Source: Streptomyces sp. CBMA156 (GTDB taxonomy: Bacteria; Actinomycetota; Actinomycetes; Streptomycetales; Streptomycetaceae). From it: a stretch of 36,688 bases of DNA. The position numbers were made by a program, and so were the translations under genes. The stretch covers positions 1 through 36,688 of the forward strand of contig NZ_MSJQ01000381.1 of assembly GCF_014596515.1 (NCBI RefSeq), written 5' to 3'. The first letter of the stretch is position 1. Each line of letters begins with the position of its first letter. Under the pieces are notes generated by a model. That model worked only from the letters and a program-made list of their open reading frames with translations, was not told where the DNA came from and did no database searches. Positions 7,777 through 15,872 of this stretch are shown here, piece after piece.

Positions 7777-8289
7777 TTGACCGTCATCCCCCTCAATCCC
7801 GCCAGCCCGGCCTCGCACGCCGTGGGCATCGACTTCGACCTCACTCTGGTCGAGCACCGAAACGGCTGGCAGGACGGACGCATCTACGGCAACCCGATCC
7901 CCGGCGCCCTCGACGCCCTGCGCGAGCTGATGCGGCGCCGCGCCGTTTTCTGCGTCACCGCTCGCCACCGCCGATACCACCCCGACGTGGCGGCCTGGTT
8001 TGTCAGCCACGGTTTCGACGCCATCGTCGACGACGACCCCGACCGCGCCTACTGGCTCGGTGACGGCGACCGGCTGCTCGTCACCAACAAGAAACTCGGC
8101 GCCGCGCTCTACATCGACGACCGCGCGTTGACCTTCGACGGAGACTGGAACGCCGCCCTCCCCGAGGCGCTGCGCCGCATCGGCGAGTGCCATGGTCCGG
8201 TGGTGGGGCCCGCCGATCCCGTCCCCGCCGCTGGCCGCCTCGGCCTCTGGCGCATCGACCCCGGCCAGCACGCGCCCACGCGCCTCTAG
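7777..8289 (+). CDS. HAD-superfamily phosphatase
   Basis: 170 aa from a TTG start preceded by CAGGAGA. Motif I is DFDLT (nucleophile D19, acid D21, T23). Motif II is the Thr of VTAR at 60-63. The Lys is in VTNKK near 105, and the acidic motif IV is IDDR at 113-116. Insertion is minimal, as in phage and plasmid HAD proteins related to nucleotidases and 3'-phosphatases of polynucleotide-kinase systems. A few genes downstream lie a nucleotidyltransferase and a polynucleotide-kinase-like protein, so a substrate with a nucleic-acid or nucleotide end is plausible but unproven. Confidence 0.8.
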   Translation: MTVIPLNPASPASHAVGIDFDLTLVEHRNGWQDGRIYGNPIPGALDALRELMRRRAVFCVTARHRRYHPDVAAWFVSHGFDAIVDDDPDRAYWLGDGDRLLVTNKKLGAALYIDDRALTFDGDWNAALPEALRRIGECHGPVVGPADPVPAAGRLGLWRIDPGQHAPTRL

Positions 8290-8374
8290 CCGGCGCGGGG
8301 CGGCCGTCTCGTCGCCAAACTCGCGGCCGCCCCGCACCTACCCCACCCGCCATCACCTGACCGAAGGGCATCCC

Positions 8375-8776
8375 ATGCTCGCAGACCCGTTCGTCATCCT
8401 GCTCGCCGGGCACTACGCCGGCGACTACCTCCTCCAGACCGACTGGATTTCCGGACACAAGGCCGAGAGGTCCGTCACGGGCTGGCTCGCCAACAGCGCG
8501 CACGTCGCCTGCCACGTCGCCGTGACGCTCGCCCTGCTGCTCGTCACCCGGGCCGCGACCGGCCTCGACTACTCGGCCGCCGGCGCCGTCGCCGCGCTCG
8601 CCTGGATCGGCTTCTCGCACGGCCTCATCGACCGCCGCTGGCCCGTCGAGCGCTGGATGAGGGCCACCGGCAGCACCGGCTACCTCGAAAGTGGCCGGGG
8701 CGCCCCGATGGTCGACCAGGCCCTCCACGTCGTTGTGGGCCTCTTCCCGGCCGCCCTGCTGCTCGCCGCCCTGTGA
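8375..8776 (+). CDS. DUF3307 membrane protein
   Basis: 133 aa; ATG preceded by GAAGGG. Matches the DUF3307 pattern: an N-terminal membrane helix with H..GDYLLQTDW, a SGHK motif, a second helix with AHVACHV, a third with GFSHGLIDR, and a C-terminal helix preceded by MVDQALHV. The conserved His and Asp residues in the membrane face are characteristic. Function unknown in the family. Its last four bases overlap the GTG of the nucleotidyltransferase gene, so the two are translationally coupled. Confidence 0.85.
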   Translation: MLADPFVILLAGHYAGDYLLQTDWISGHKAERSVTGWLANSAHVACHVAVTLALLLVTRAATGLDYSAAGAVAALAWIGFSHGLIDRRWPVERWMRATGSTGYLESGRGAPMVDQALHVVVGLFPAALLLAAL

Positions 8777-9270
8777 CCGGCGAACACCGCGCGAGCCCGG
8801 CTCCGGTCCTGACCGACCCGGGCGGCCTGTTCGCCGCGCTGCGCACCCTCGCGCTCCCGACCGGCCACTGGGTGGTGTGCGGGTCCGCCCCGCTCTACGC
8901 CCGCGGCCTGCGCCCCGCGCTGCGCGACCTGGACGTCCTGGCCCGCGGCCCCGCCTGGCACCGCGCGTTGCTCCTCGCCCCGCCGGCGCCCGCCGCCTCC
9001 GGCCACGGCCTGGTGGTCCGCCACCCCGCAGCCGCAATCGACGTGTTCGACGCCTGGCCCCACCTCGACCCCGCGGCCGCGATCGACCACGCGGATCTGA
9101 TCGACGGCATCCCGCTGCTGCGCCTGGGCGACACCGTCGCCTGGAAGACCACCGTCGGCCGCCCGCAGGACCTGGCGGACGTCGCCGCCGTCCACCGGCT
9201 CTACGGCCGGTGGAGCGCCCGGCCCCTCATCCACCTCATCCACCGCACCGACCGACCGGAGGAACCGTGA
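8773..9270 (+). CDS. MNT/AbiEii-like nucleotidyltransferase
   Basis: 165 aa, GTG overlapping the previous stop (GTGA). A pol-beta-type nucleotidyltransferase centre is visible: GS at 37-38, then DLD with D52 and D54 as the metal-binding pair, and a third acidic strand IDVFD near 90-94. The short helical end (ADLIDG.PLLRLGDTVAWK) resembles AbiEii/MNT proteins, which add nucleotides to tRNA or proteins in toxin-antitoxin systems. No adjacent HEPN or AbiEi antitoxin gene is evident. Its stop overlaps the next gene's GTG by 4 bp, tying it to the kinase-like protein. Confidence 0.75.
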   Translation: MTGEHRASPAPVLTDPGGLFAALRTLALPTGHWVVCGSAPLYARGLRPALRDLDVLARGPAWHRALLLAPPAPAASGHGLVVRHPAAAIDVFDAWPHLDPAAAIDHADLIDGIPLLRLGDTVAWKTTVGRPQDLADVAAVHRLYGRWSARPLIHLIHRTDRPEEP

Positions 9271-9992
9271 CCACCGATGCGACCGCCCGTACCCTGGCCG
9301 CGCTGGGCCTGCCCGACCCGTGCCTGATCGTCCTCATCGGCGCCCCCGGCACCGGCAAGACCACCCTCACCGCCGCCTTCGACGCGGACGACGTGCTCAG
9401 CGCCGACCAGCTGCGCGGCCTGGCCTGCGGCGACCGGGGCAGCCAGGCCGCCACCGGGATCGCCTGGCAGATCCTCCACACCCTGCTGGACCACCGCACG
9501 GCCCGGGACCGGCGAACCGTGGTGGACGCCACCAACGCGACCGCCGGCCACCGCGCCCTGCTCCTCGCCCCGGCCCGCCGCTGCGGCATCCCCGCCTACG
9601 CGCTCGTCGTCGACGCGCCGCTGGGGACCGCCCTGGCCCGCAACGCCTCGCGCACCGGCACCGGCCGGGTGCCCGACGACGTCGTCCGCGCCATGCACGA
9701 GCAGATCACCGCAGACCTCCCCACCCTGACGGGCGAAGGCTTCACCGGCGTCCTGTACGCCTCCCGCCTCACACTGCCCGCCACCACGGACCCGGCCAGC
9801 GGCGGCCTCGGGGCAGGGGACCGGGGCGCGGTCACCGGGGGCCAGCGCGGCCTCAGGGAGAGCGGACCGGTCCCCGCCATCCGCCCCGACGCCACCATGA
9901 ACGTGGCCGGGCTGCCCAGCACCCCGGACGACGACCTGCGGAGCGACCCCGTCTACGAGACCACCCAGCTGCGCCCAACTCCGGCGGGCTGA
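9267..9992 (+). CDS. P-loop kinase resembling polynucleotide kinase
   Basis: 241 aa; GTG with GGAGGAA just upstream, overlapping the stop of the nucleotidyltransferase gene by 4 bp. Walker A GAPGTGKT lies at 25-32. A VVDATN motif follows near 90-95, then a lid with RNASRTG and VPDDVVRAM, an order typical of AAA_33/PNK-like kinases that phosphorylate 5' nucleic-acid ends or small molecules. Residues beyond about 175 are Gly/Pro/Asp-rich and probably disordered. Zeta-toxin kinases share the fold and remain an alternative. Together with the HAD and nucleotidyltransferase genes it suggests an end-processing module. Confidence 0.75.
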   Translation: MTTDATARTLAALGLPDPCLIVLIGAPGTGKTTLTAAFDADDVLSADQLRGLACGDRGSQAATGIAWQILHTLLDHRTARDRRTVVDATNATAGHRALLLAPARRCGIPAYALVVDAPLGTALARNASRTGTGRVPDDVVRAMHEQITADLPTLTGEGFTGVLYASRLTLPATTDPASGGLGAGDRGAVTGGQRGLRESGPVPAIRPDATMNVAGLPSTPDDDLRSDPVYETTQLRPTPAG

Positions 9993-10010
9993 CCCCCGCC
10001 CCCGACTCCA

Positions 10011-10082
10011 CGGCGCGGGTCCCTGCTGGCGCCACTCTCATCACCGCCGCCTGAACCTTGTTACAACGAAGGCCCGCACCCC
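10011..10082. repeat. Copy 1 of a 72-bp duplicated segment flanking parB
   Basis: This segment recurs at 23079-23150 with about 4 mismatches in 72 bases. It runs from CGGCGCGGGTCCCTGC to the left arm of the parB terminator. Both copies sit just downstream of a parB 3' end on the minus strand, but the match extends about 60 bp beyond the terminator stem. Confidence 0.85.
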
Positions 10083-10100
10083 AGCACTGGGGTGCGGGCC
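10071..10100. terminator. Bidirectional terminator between the kinase gene and parB
   Basis: GGCCCGCACCCCAG (10071-10084) pairs with CTGGGGTGCGGGCC (10087-10100), a 14-bp perfect inverted repeat followed by TTTT on the plus strand. It separates two convergent units. Confidence 0.9.
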
Positions 10101-10116
10101 TTTTGGCGTTTCCGTA

Positions 10117-11124
10117 CTAGGACGTGCTCGTCTGCACCGGCTCCAGGTCGTCGAGCAGGAGGCCTGCGAGGGCGATCCGCTGATCGACTGGCATGTGCTC
10201 CCGAAGCAGCCGGTAGACCGACGTCGGATCGTCCCACGCGACACTCTGCGTAGCAGTGGGCTGGGCCACCGCTTCTGCCGGACCGTTAACGGCGTTAACG
10301 GTGGAGGGCTCTGCCTCCCCTGCCCCGTTCCCCGTCGCACAGGTATTAACGGCGTTAACGGTCGGGGCCGGTTCCCGCTTCGCAAGTTCCCGGCGGGGAG
10401 CCCTTTGCCGAGGAGTGTTAACGGCGTTAATAGCCTCAGCTGCTGCCGATGCCTGCTGCTCTTTGGGCATCCGGCCGATGCGGCGGGCCGGTTCTACCTT
10501 CAGCTCTCCGGTCTCCACCTTCTCCTGCAGGTCGGGAGTGAGCTCCAGGAGCGCGAGGCGCTGGGAGACCCAGGCGGGGGTCTTACCCAGGCGTTTCGCT
10601 ACCTGCCCTTGCGAGCCGTGGACCGTCACGAGCTCCTGGATGGCTTTTGCCTGGTCCAGTGGGGGGACGTCCACCCGGTGCACGTTGGCGATCAGCGCAC
10701 TTTCCAGCAGGTCCGCCGCGCTGGCTGCGAGGTCGTCGTTGACGTCGATCCGGAGTTCCGCGAGCTCCGCGAGTTGCGCCGCGGCCAAGCGGCGGTTGCC
10801 GTCGATGACGACGTACTCGGCTTCACCCAGCTTCTCGTCGAGCCCCGGGTACACGGCGAGGAACGCGGCACGGCGGACCACGGCGACGGGCTGGATCTGC
10901 TTCAGCCGCAGTGACTCGGCAGTCTCCTCAAGTTCGGTGAGTTCGTCGCGCGGGTTGAACGGGTTGAAGGCGAGCAGCTTCAGCTCGACCGACGTAGGGG
11001 GACGTCGGCCCTCGCCGTTCATGATCTGTTGGCGTGTCCGGACCCGGCGGGGGCCCGGGGCGTCGTCCTGGCCGCTGTCGCCGATGCTGAATCCGCGCGT
11101 GACCCGCTGGGCAGGGGGAGTCAT
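10117..11124 (-). CDS. parB: ParB-family partition protein
   Basis: 335 aa; its ATG overlaps the parA stop (ATGA). An N-terminal ParB/Spo0J nuclease-like domain spans about 44-150, with the NPFNPR strand at 54-59, the DGNRR motif at 108-112 and an ANVHR helix near 146-150. A KorB/ParB helix-turn-helix lies near 171-190 (QVAKRLGKTPAWVSQRL). The linker 230-285 contains three NAVN repeats, which are the translation of the TTAACGGCGTTAA palindromes. A short C-terminal helix (AWDDPTSVYRLL to LLLDDL, about 296-327) probably dimerises. Binds centromere sites and loads on DNA with ParA for plasmid segregation. Confidence 0.92.
   Translation of the reverse strand: MTPPAQRVTRGFSIGDSGQDDAPGPRRVRTRQQIMNGEGRRPPTSVELKLLAFNPFNPRDELTELEETAESLRLKQIQPVAVVRRAAFLAVYPGLDEKLGEAEYVVIDGNRRLAAAQLAELAELRIDVNDDLAASAADLLESALIANVHRVDVPPLDQAKAIQELVTVHGSQGQVAKRLGKTPAWVSQRLALLELTPDLQEKVETGELKVEPARRIGRMPKEQQASAAAEAINAVNTPRQRAPRRELAKREPAPTVNAVNTCATGNGAGEAEPSTVNAVNGPAEAVAQPTATQSVAWDDPTSVYRLLREHMPVDQRIALAGLLLDDLEPVQTSTS
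10282..10430. repeat. Three TTAACGGCGTTAA palindromes inside parB (candidate parS-like sites)
   Basis: Copies lie at 10286-10298 (within a 21-bp perfect palindrome around a central G, 10282-10302), 10346-10358 and 10418-10430, with centres 60 and 72 bp apart. They are A+T-rich islands in a G+C-rich gene, are all in the same reading frame (encoding NAVN), and fall in the weakly constrained linker of ParB. I saw no other copy in the window. Confidence 0.8.
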
Positions 11125-12269
11125 ACCGCAAGCTCCTTCGCCAAGTCGCGCATGACCTGCGCGTGTTCGCTGTCCGGCGCGTACTCCAACAGCGGGATCT
11201 CGCCGTCCGCAGCCTCGCGGCCTTCCTTCAGGTCACCGATGACGGCCAGGACCGCAGGCGAGGTGCTCTTCTCCCACTGGTCCTTGTTCTCCTTCACGAG
11301 CTTGCCGCGGCGGCTGTCGTAGGCGTTGATGATCAGTCCGAGATAGTCGACCTGGATGCGGCCCTTGCGGCACAGGTCGTCCATCTGGGACTTGAGCAGA
11401 CGGAACGCACGGTGGGAGGCCTTGTTCGCCCAGACCGGGGTGATGACGCCGGACCGGTCGGCGAGCTCGCCTTCGCGGCGGCGCACGTAGTAGAGCGCGG
11501 TGTCCATGTTGAGTCCGAGGCTGGGCGGCCCGTCGATGATGATGACGTCGTAGTCCGCTTCCAGCGGCTCCAGGGCCCGTTCCAGCGCGGCCTCACTGAA
11601 GCTGACCTTCGAGAGGGCGACATCGCGCAGGAACGCGTCATCCGCCGCGGGCAGCAGGTGCAGCCGCTCGCCGAAGCGGGCACCGTCGATGGCCACCAGC
11701 AGCTCGCGGACGTCGCCCTTGGCGGTACCGTCCATGTGCATCATCAGCGTCTCGACGTCGTCCTCATACATGAGCTCCTCGAAGCCGAGCTCGGCGGTGA
11801 GGTGGCCCTGCGGGTCGTAGTCGACCAGGAGGACTCGGCGGCCGGCCTCAGCCAGCGCCTGGGCGATGCCGGAGGAGATGAAGGTCTTGCCCACCCCGCC
11901 CTTCTGGTTCGCCACTATGACGCGAACGACGGGCTGAGCGACCAGCGGTGAGGACGGCGACGGGTGCTTCTTCAGCCACAGCGTCAGCGCCTGGGCCAGC
12001 CCCTGCACGTAGGTGATCTCGCGGTCATTGCACGCGCCCTTGAACCGATCGGCCTCGCCGACAGGCAGGAACGTCCCCCAGGTCTTCGCGCCGTCGGTGT
12101 TCACCGCCGGGAGATCCGAGGCCTCGTACCAATCGCGGATCGCGTACTCAGCCGCGTCCTGAATATCCAACCCATGCTCAAATGCGCGGATTTTCAGTTG
12201 GCGTCTCAGCTGCGGAGGGAGAGAGGTGATTAGCTTCTCTCGTTTCAAACTGGCCGTAGGGCTGCTCAT
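11121..12269 (-). CDS. parA: ParA-family ATPase with N-terminal ribbon-helix-helix-like segment
   Basis: 382 aa from the ATG at 12269. The deviant Walker A KGGVGKT is at 123-129, Walker A' DYDPQG at 150-155 and Walker B DVIIIDGPPS further on, so it is a complete ParA/Soj-type ATPase. Residues 7-48 (LKREKLITSLPPQLRRQLKIR then helices) look like a CopG/RHH DNA-binding unit fused in front, which would allow autoregulation of parAB. A TAATGT -10-like hexamer lies 8 nt before this ATG, suggesting a leaderless message; the ATG at 12281 is the alternative. Forms an operon with parB with 4-bp overlap. Confidence 0.92.
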   Translation of the reverse strand: MSSPTASLKREKLITSLPPQLRRQLKIRAFEHGLDIQDAAEYAIRDWYEASDLPAVNTDGAKTWGTFLPVGEADRFKGACNDREITYVQGLAQALTLWLKKHPSPSSPLVAQPVVRVIVANQKGGVGKTFISSGIAQALAEAGRRVLLVDYDPQGHLTAELGFEELMYEDDVETLMMHMDGTAKGDVRELLVAIDGARFGERLHLLPAADDAFLRDVALSKVSFSEAALERALEPLEADYDVIIIDGPPSLGLNMDTALYYVRRREGELADRSGVITPVWANKASHRAFRLLKSQMDDLCRKGRIQVDYLGLIINAYDSRRGKLVKENKDQWEKSTSPAVLAVIGDLKEGREAADGEIPLLEYAPDSEHAQVMRDLAKELAV

Positions 12270-12360
12270 GAGACTAAACATTACTAGGTCGCTTCGTCAG
12301 CGCGGCGGCACCACCCCGGAGCGCCCAAACGTCCGCCGCCGGCAGCCGGCGTTGCGGGTG

Positions 12361-12756
12361 ATGCTGCGGGGGGAGGCCTACCCGGACCCCTATCTGGAGC
12401 TGCTGCGCGTCGGAGTGGAGCACCGGGAGGTCACCGAGGCCGTCGTCGTGACGCTGGCGGTCGACGGGGCGCTCGTCACGGGGACCGTGATCCCGGCCGG
12501 GACGTGGGAGGACCTGTACTTCCGTCAGGTCGCGGAGGCTGACTACTACGGGATGCGGAAGGTCGTGCGGGAGGTGTTCGGGCACCTGGACCAGGCCGTC
12601 GAGGACGGGCGCCGTCGCCGCGGGGCCGACCCGCGCTTCCTGCACCTGAAGGACGTCACCGTCCGCTCCGGCCGGACCGCCCGCAAGCTGCCGGCCTGGC
12701 GTGGGCCGCTCGCGGCGGTCAGCGGCTGGAGCCTGGGCGGGCCGGATGAGCGCTGA
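12361..12756 (+). CDS. GvpU-like gas-vesicle accessory protein (orphan)
   Basis: About 131 aa from ATG 12361; GTG 12358 and ATG 12268 are possible longer starts, the last overlapping the parA start region. The pattern matches GvpU: an N-terminal helix, a beta hairpin VTLAVDGALVTGTVI, an acidic helical middle, then FLHLKDVTVRSG and a C-terminal WRG.LAAVSGWSLG segment, in the same order and spacing as in Bacillus GvpU. GvpU acts on gas-vesicle clustering in Bacillus; no GvpA or other gvp gene is visible here. Transcribed divergently from parA with almost no gap. Family call good; role here unknown. Confidence 0.75.
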   Translation: MLRGEAYPDPYLELLRVGVEHREVTEAVVVTLAVDGALVTGTVIPAGTWEDLYFRQVAEADYYGMRKVVREVFGHLDQAVEDGRRRRGADPRFLHLKDVTVRSGRTARKLPAWRGPLAAVSGWSLGGPDER

Positions 12757-12993
12757 GGGCTCGTCGGCCGCGCACCAGCAGGAAAGAGGCGCTGCACAGA
12801 GCACTGCCGGGTGTCGCCGTCAGCTGCGGTGGCCGAAGGCCGGCGGCGCCTCGGGCATCTGGTGACCGGTCAGGTGGATGGTGGGCGGGTACGCCGGCCG
12901 GGGCGGTGAGGCTCCTGGCGGCGCCGCGGAACCACCAGGGGCGGTGGGTCGGTGCAGGAGCGACTGGGCGCGGGTGCCGGCCGGGGGCGAGGC

Positions 12994-13401
12994 TCAGCCC
13001 TGGGGGAGCCATGCCCGGCCGGGGGGCGTCCGGGGGCCGCGCCAGTTCGGGAGGCTGTACCGGGTGACCAGAGTCCAGGCGGTGCTGGTGGCGTCTTCGA
13101 CCCAGGCGTAGCCGGCGGCCGGGATGCCGTGGGCGCCGGTGAGGTGCTTGGCGATCCGTTCCTCGGGGATGTGGCCGTTGCCGCGGCCGAGGTACTTCAG
13201 GACGTATACCGCGAGGTAGTCCACATCCTTCGGGTAGGCCCGGCCGCCGAGGACCGCGCGGAGTCGGTGGCCGATCTTCGAGGCGATGCTGAAGTCTCCG
13301 TCGCCCCAGAAGGCGGTGTCCTCTGGATCCGGCAGCATGTCGATCAGGTCGACCAGGTGGGCAAGGTCGGCATCGTCGGTCGTGGTGATGACGTCGGGCA
13401 T
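12994..13401 (-). CDS. Hypothetical protein
   Basis: 135 aa; ATG at 13401 preceded by GGAGGGG, a good ribosome site that decides against longer starts. The N-terminus is acidic (TTDDADLAHLVDLIDMLPDPEDTAFWG). The middle is basic with YLAVYVLKYLGRGNGHIPEERI, and the end has a Trp-rich strand WTLVTRYSLPNWRGPR. No known domain recognised. It is cytoplasmic by composition and lies in a minus-strand run downstream of an XRE regulator. Confidence 0.65.
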   Translation of the reverse strand: MPDVITTTDDADLAHLVDLIDMLPDPEDTAFWGDGDFSIASKIGHRLRAVLGGRAYPKDVDYLAVYVLKYLGRGNGHIPEERIAKHLTGAHGIPAAGYAWVEDATSTAWTLVTRYSLPNWRGPRTPPGRAWLPQG

Positions 13402-13565
13402 GCGGGTTCCCCTCCGAAGTGGCGGCCTTTCGTCGGCCGGCCATGGTGCAGTTCTTTTCCAATCGGCGGACGTGGAATCCCGCACAGCTGTTCTGCAGGG
13501 CCATCGGGTGCGGTGGTGGGTTTCGGCCCCGCCGTACCGCGGTCCCGGCCCACTCCACGGTCTTG

Positions 13566-14393
13566 TCAGTCCCCGGGCTGTGTCAGCTCTGACCTTTCGG
13601 TCAGGAACAGGCTGAGAAGTGCAGGGTTCAGTGCTGAATGGCCGTGCCTCTTGACCTCCTGGGATATCAGGTTCGAGGCCGTGAGCCCGATAGCGGAATT
13701 CCGGATCCGCGCGTCGGTCCGGCCGAGGCTGTCGATGGCCTGGGCGAACAGGAGCGCATCGTGTGTAAGGCGTCGGACCCGCAGAGGATCGCCGCAGCGG
13801 TCCCACGCGTCCCCCCATACCGCGGCGTCCGTGTACGGGAGGTCGAGTGCCTCGACCAGCGCGATGACCTCGGCCTTGCCAGGCGTCCGCTCGCCTTTCA
13901 GGGTGCGTTCAAGCGTGCTGTGCGGCAGGACGTTGAAGCCGGAGCGCTTCTCCAGCTCGCGAGGCGACGGCGAGCCCGCCTCGAACAGCAGCCACTTGAT
14001 ACTCCGGCGCAGCTCGGCGAAGTCGGCGATGAGCTCCGGCTTGAGCATGTTCCGCCGGGGGAGGTATGCCCGGCTCCCCTGGCGTGCGTACCAGTCGTCG
14101 GGTTTGTACCAGTCCGGCCTGCGGTCGGACCTGGCCCGGAGCCAACAGAACTGCAGGGCGCTGATGTCGGCCCGGGATGCGTGACAGGCCGCTGCGATTG
14201 CGAGGATGACGGAGAAGGCGGGGAGCGACTTCTCCGTCATCACGCGGCGGACGGCTCCGATGTTCAGTCCTGCCGCGTCCGCGATGGCCTGGAACGTCGT
14301 GAGGCCGTTCGACTTACACAGGTCATCAAGGAGGACGGCAAGGCTGTGCTGCCAAAGGGGGCTCATCGGGGGGTGTGTTCGCAGGCGTCCCAC
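13566..14393 (-). CDS. XRE-type regulator with two HTH-like regions
   Basis: 275 aa from the GTG at 14393, three bases after the stop of the preceding membrane-protein gene, so probably coupled; ATG 14365 is an alternative. Residues about 28-75 (TTFQAIADAAGLNIGAVRRVM) form one helix-turn-helix. A second at about 140-185 (PRELEKRSGFNVLPHSTLERTLKG) resembles the HTH that precedes many Streptomyces regulators. The C-terminal 80 residues are helical. The adjacent two-helix membrane protein suggests a regulator working with a membrane partner, an inference from coupling only. Confidence 0.7.
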   Translation of the reverse strand: MGRLRTHPPMSPLWQHSLAVLLDDLCKSNGLTTFQAIADAAGLNIGAVRRVMTEKSLPAFSVILAIAAACHASRADISALQFCWLRARSDRRPDWYKPDDWYARQGSRAYLPRRNMLKPELIADFAELRRSIKWLLFEAGSPSPRELEKRSGFNVLPHSTLERTLKGERTPGKAEVIALVEALDLPYTDAAVWGDAWDRCGDPLRVRRLTHDALLFAQAIDSLGRTDARIRNSAIGLTASNLISQEVKRHGHSALNPALLSLFLTERSELTQPGD

Positions 14394-14396
14394 CGG

Positions 14397-14723
14397 TCAC
14401 CGCCAGGTGATCTTGGGGATCCGGCGTGCGAGTACGGCCACGACGATGGCGCCCACCCCGGCGAACAGGCCGAGGATGACCATGATCTGCTGCCCGGCGA
14501 CCAGCAGGACCGCGCCGACGACGAGGAAGGAGACCACGACGACGGCCTCAGCGGTGCTCATCGGTTGGCGGGAAACGAATTCCGTGCTGCCGGCCGGGCC
14601 TTCGCCCAGCACGGCGCTGTCAGCGTGCTGGAGCGAGGAGGCCCGCGGGGAGGTGTCGACATCGGCGGAGGGGGCGCCTGCGAGGCCGCGCACCGTGTCG
14701 AGGTCTTGGTGGTCTGTGGTCAC
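14397..14723 (-). CDS. Small membrane protein coupled to XRE regulator
   Basis: 108 aa from GTG at 14723. Residues 1-52 are polar and probably disordered; two membrane helices follow (about 58-78, VVVVSFLVVGAVLLVAGQQ, and 81-99), with a basic end RRIPKITWR. It ends three bases before the start of the XRE regulator, so the two are probably one transcription unit. No family recognised. Upstream of the start the next 775 bp contain no convincing gene, so its promoter should lie there. Confidence 0.6.
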   Translation of the reverse strand: MTTDHQDLDTVRGLAGAPSADVDTSPRASSLQHADSAVLGEGPAGSTEFVSRQPMSTAEAVVVVSFLVVGAVLLVAGQQIMVILGLFAGVGAIVVAVLARRIPKITWR

Positions 14724-15499
14724 CGGTGCCTATTCTGAGTTTGACGGCCTGTCCGGTACGTGTCGGACAAGGGACGGCTCCGCGCGACCCAGGAACGGGT
14801 CGCCGCGGGTACGACGCGAAGTCGGGCCGACACCTTGTGCCGTCCGGCTTCGTGCCCGCCCGTAGCTGGCTGCTGCGAGCGGGTGGACTCCAACTACGTG
14901 TGCGCGTCGAGAGTCGAGCCCGCCTTGCCGGGCGGGCTCATGCGCATGGCCCCCAGGATCCCAAGGGCAACCCCTTCGGCCCAACCGCAAGACTGTTTAT
15001 TTGCACAAATAACGCCGCACCTGCCCCAACAACGCGATGCATGCGCGGTGAAAGGAAATTGAGCAGGCCTGGATAGAGAGGCAGTACCCCCTGGCGGTGC
15101 ATTGGATTCGATGGTTCGAAGCCGTCATCGAAGATGAATCTGCAGGTTAGGTTTGACGGGGTTGACCCGATTCGACTTGCCGTCACCGATCCGGCTTGCA
15201 AGCCTGATTGCACTCTGAGGCGGTGGACTCCAACCACGGATCAGGTCCCGGCGCATCAGGTGTTGCCGCACCTGCGCCCTGTAGGCCGGAGCGGAATCGA
15301 AGCCGCTCCGGCCCTCCCCACTTCGGCGCGATGCCGACTGGACCACCGAAATCCTCCGTGACGAGACCCGGAGACCGGGTCCCGTCACCGCCGACCACGA
15401 CGAACCACGACGGATACAGGGCACGGTCCGGGTTGACGGTGACCCGGGCATCCCGGAACGGCCTGCGCGCTGTCGGTGCGGACTGGGAAGCTGGGCGGC
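14724..15499. other. Gene-free stretch with hairpins and an A+T-rich palindrome
   Basis: No frame here has convincing coding character. It holds a hairpin GAGCCCGCC/GGCGGGCTC at 14916-14939, the A+T-rich palindrome TTATTTG-CA-CAAATAA at 14997-15012, and a hairpin GGCCGGAGCGG/CCGCTCCGGCC at 15284-15313. The phrase GGTGGACTCCAAC is repeated near 14882 and 15222. Confidence 0.6.
15284..15313. terminator. Hairpin, possible terminator
   Basis: An 11-bp perfect stem (GGCCGGAGCGG / CCGCTCCGGCC) around an 8-nt loop in the gene-free region. No U-tract; the direction is not determined. Confidence 0.5.
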
Positions 15500-15772
15500 A
15501 TGGACGACGAGGCACTGCTGCGGGGCCGGGTGTACGGAGCCGACCACGACGACCCCGACCCCGGCCCGCAGCCGGGGCACGCGTACCGCGAACTCGTCGG
15601 AGGCCCGCTCGACGGCCTCCTCCTGGACGTCACCGGGTGGGATGCCGGACAGCTCGCCGACGGCGCCGCGCTGACCACCGAGATCGGCCGGTACGGCGCC
15701 GGCGGCCGCGCCCACTACGAACCCCGCCGCGGCGACCCGTCCCGCTGGGACTGGGCCGGCGACACCCCCTAG
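15500..15772 (+). CDS. Conserved Streptomyces hypothetical protein
   Basis: 90 aa from ATG 15500; the ribosome site is weak. The central YRELVGGPLDGLLLDVTGW and the ending YEPRRGDPSRWDWAGDTP recur in short proteins scattered through Streptomyces chromosomes and plasmids, of unknown function. Acidic and Gly-rich, with no membrane or signal segment. It stands alone, with the convergent gene on the other strand ending 100 bp downstream. Confidence 0.7.
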   Translation: MDDEALLRGRVYGADHDDPDPGPQPGHAYRELVGGPLDGLLLDVTGWDAGQLADGAALTTEIGRYGAGGRAHYEPRRGDPSRWDWAGDTP

Positions 15773-15872
15773 CCCCTCGGGACGGCCGCCCGGGCGCCGG
15801 TGTTCAGCGCGGAGCCGTGCGTCAGCACCCCCTGCCGGGAGCGCCGACGGCAGACGGGGCCGCGACCGGGAA

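Noticed and set aside
15100..15240. Possible tRNA fragment or attachment site around GGTTCGAAGCC and GGTGGACTCCAAC
   Set aside because: No cloverleaf could be formed and no integrase gene is present.
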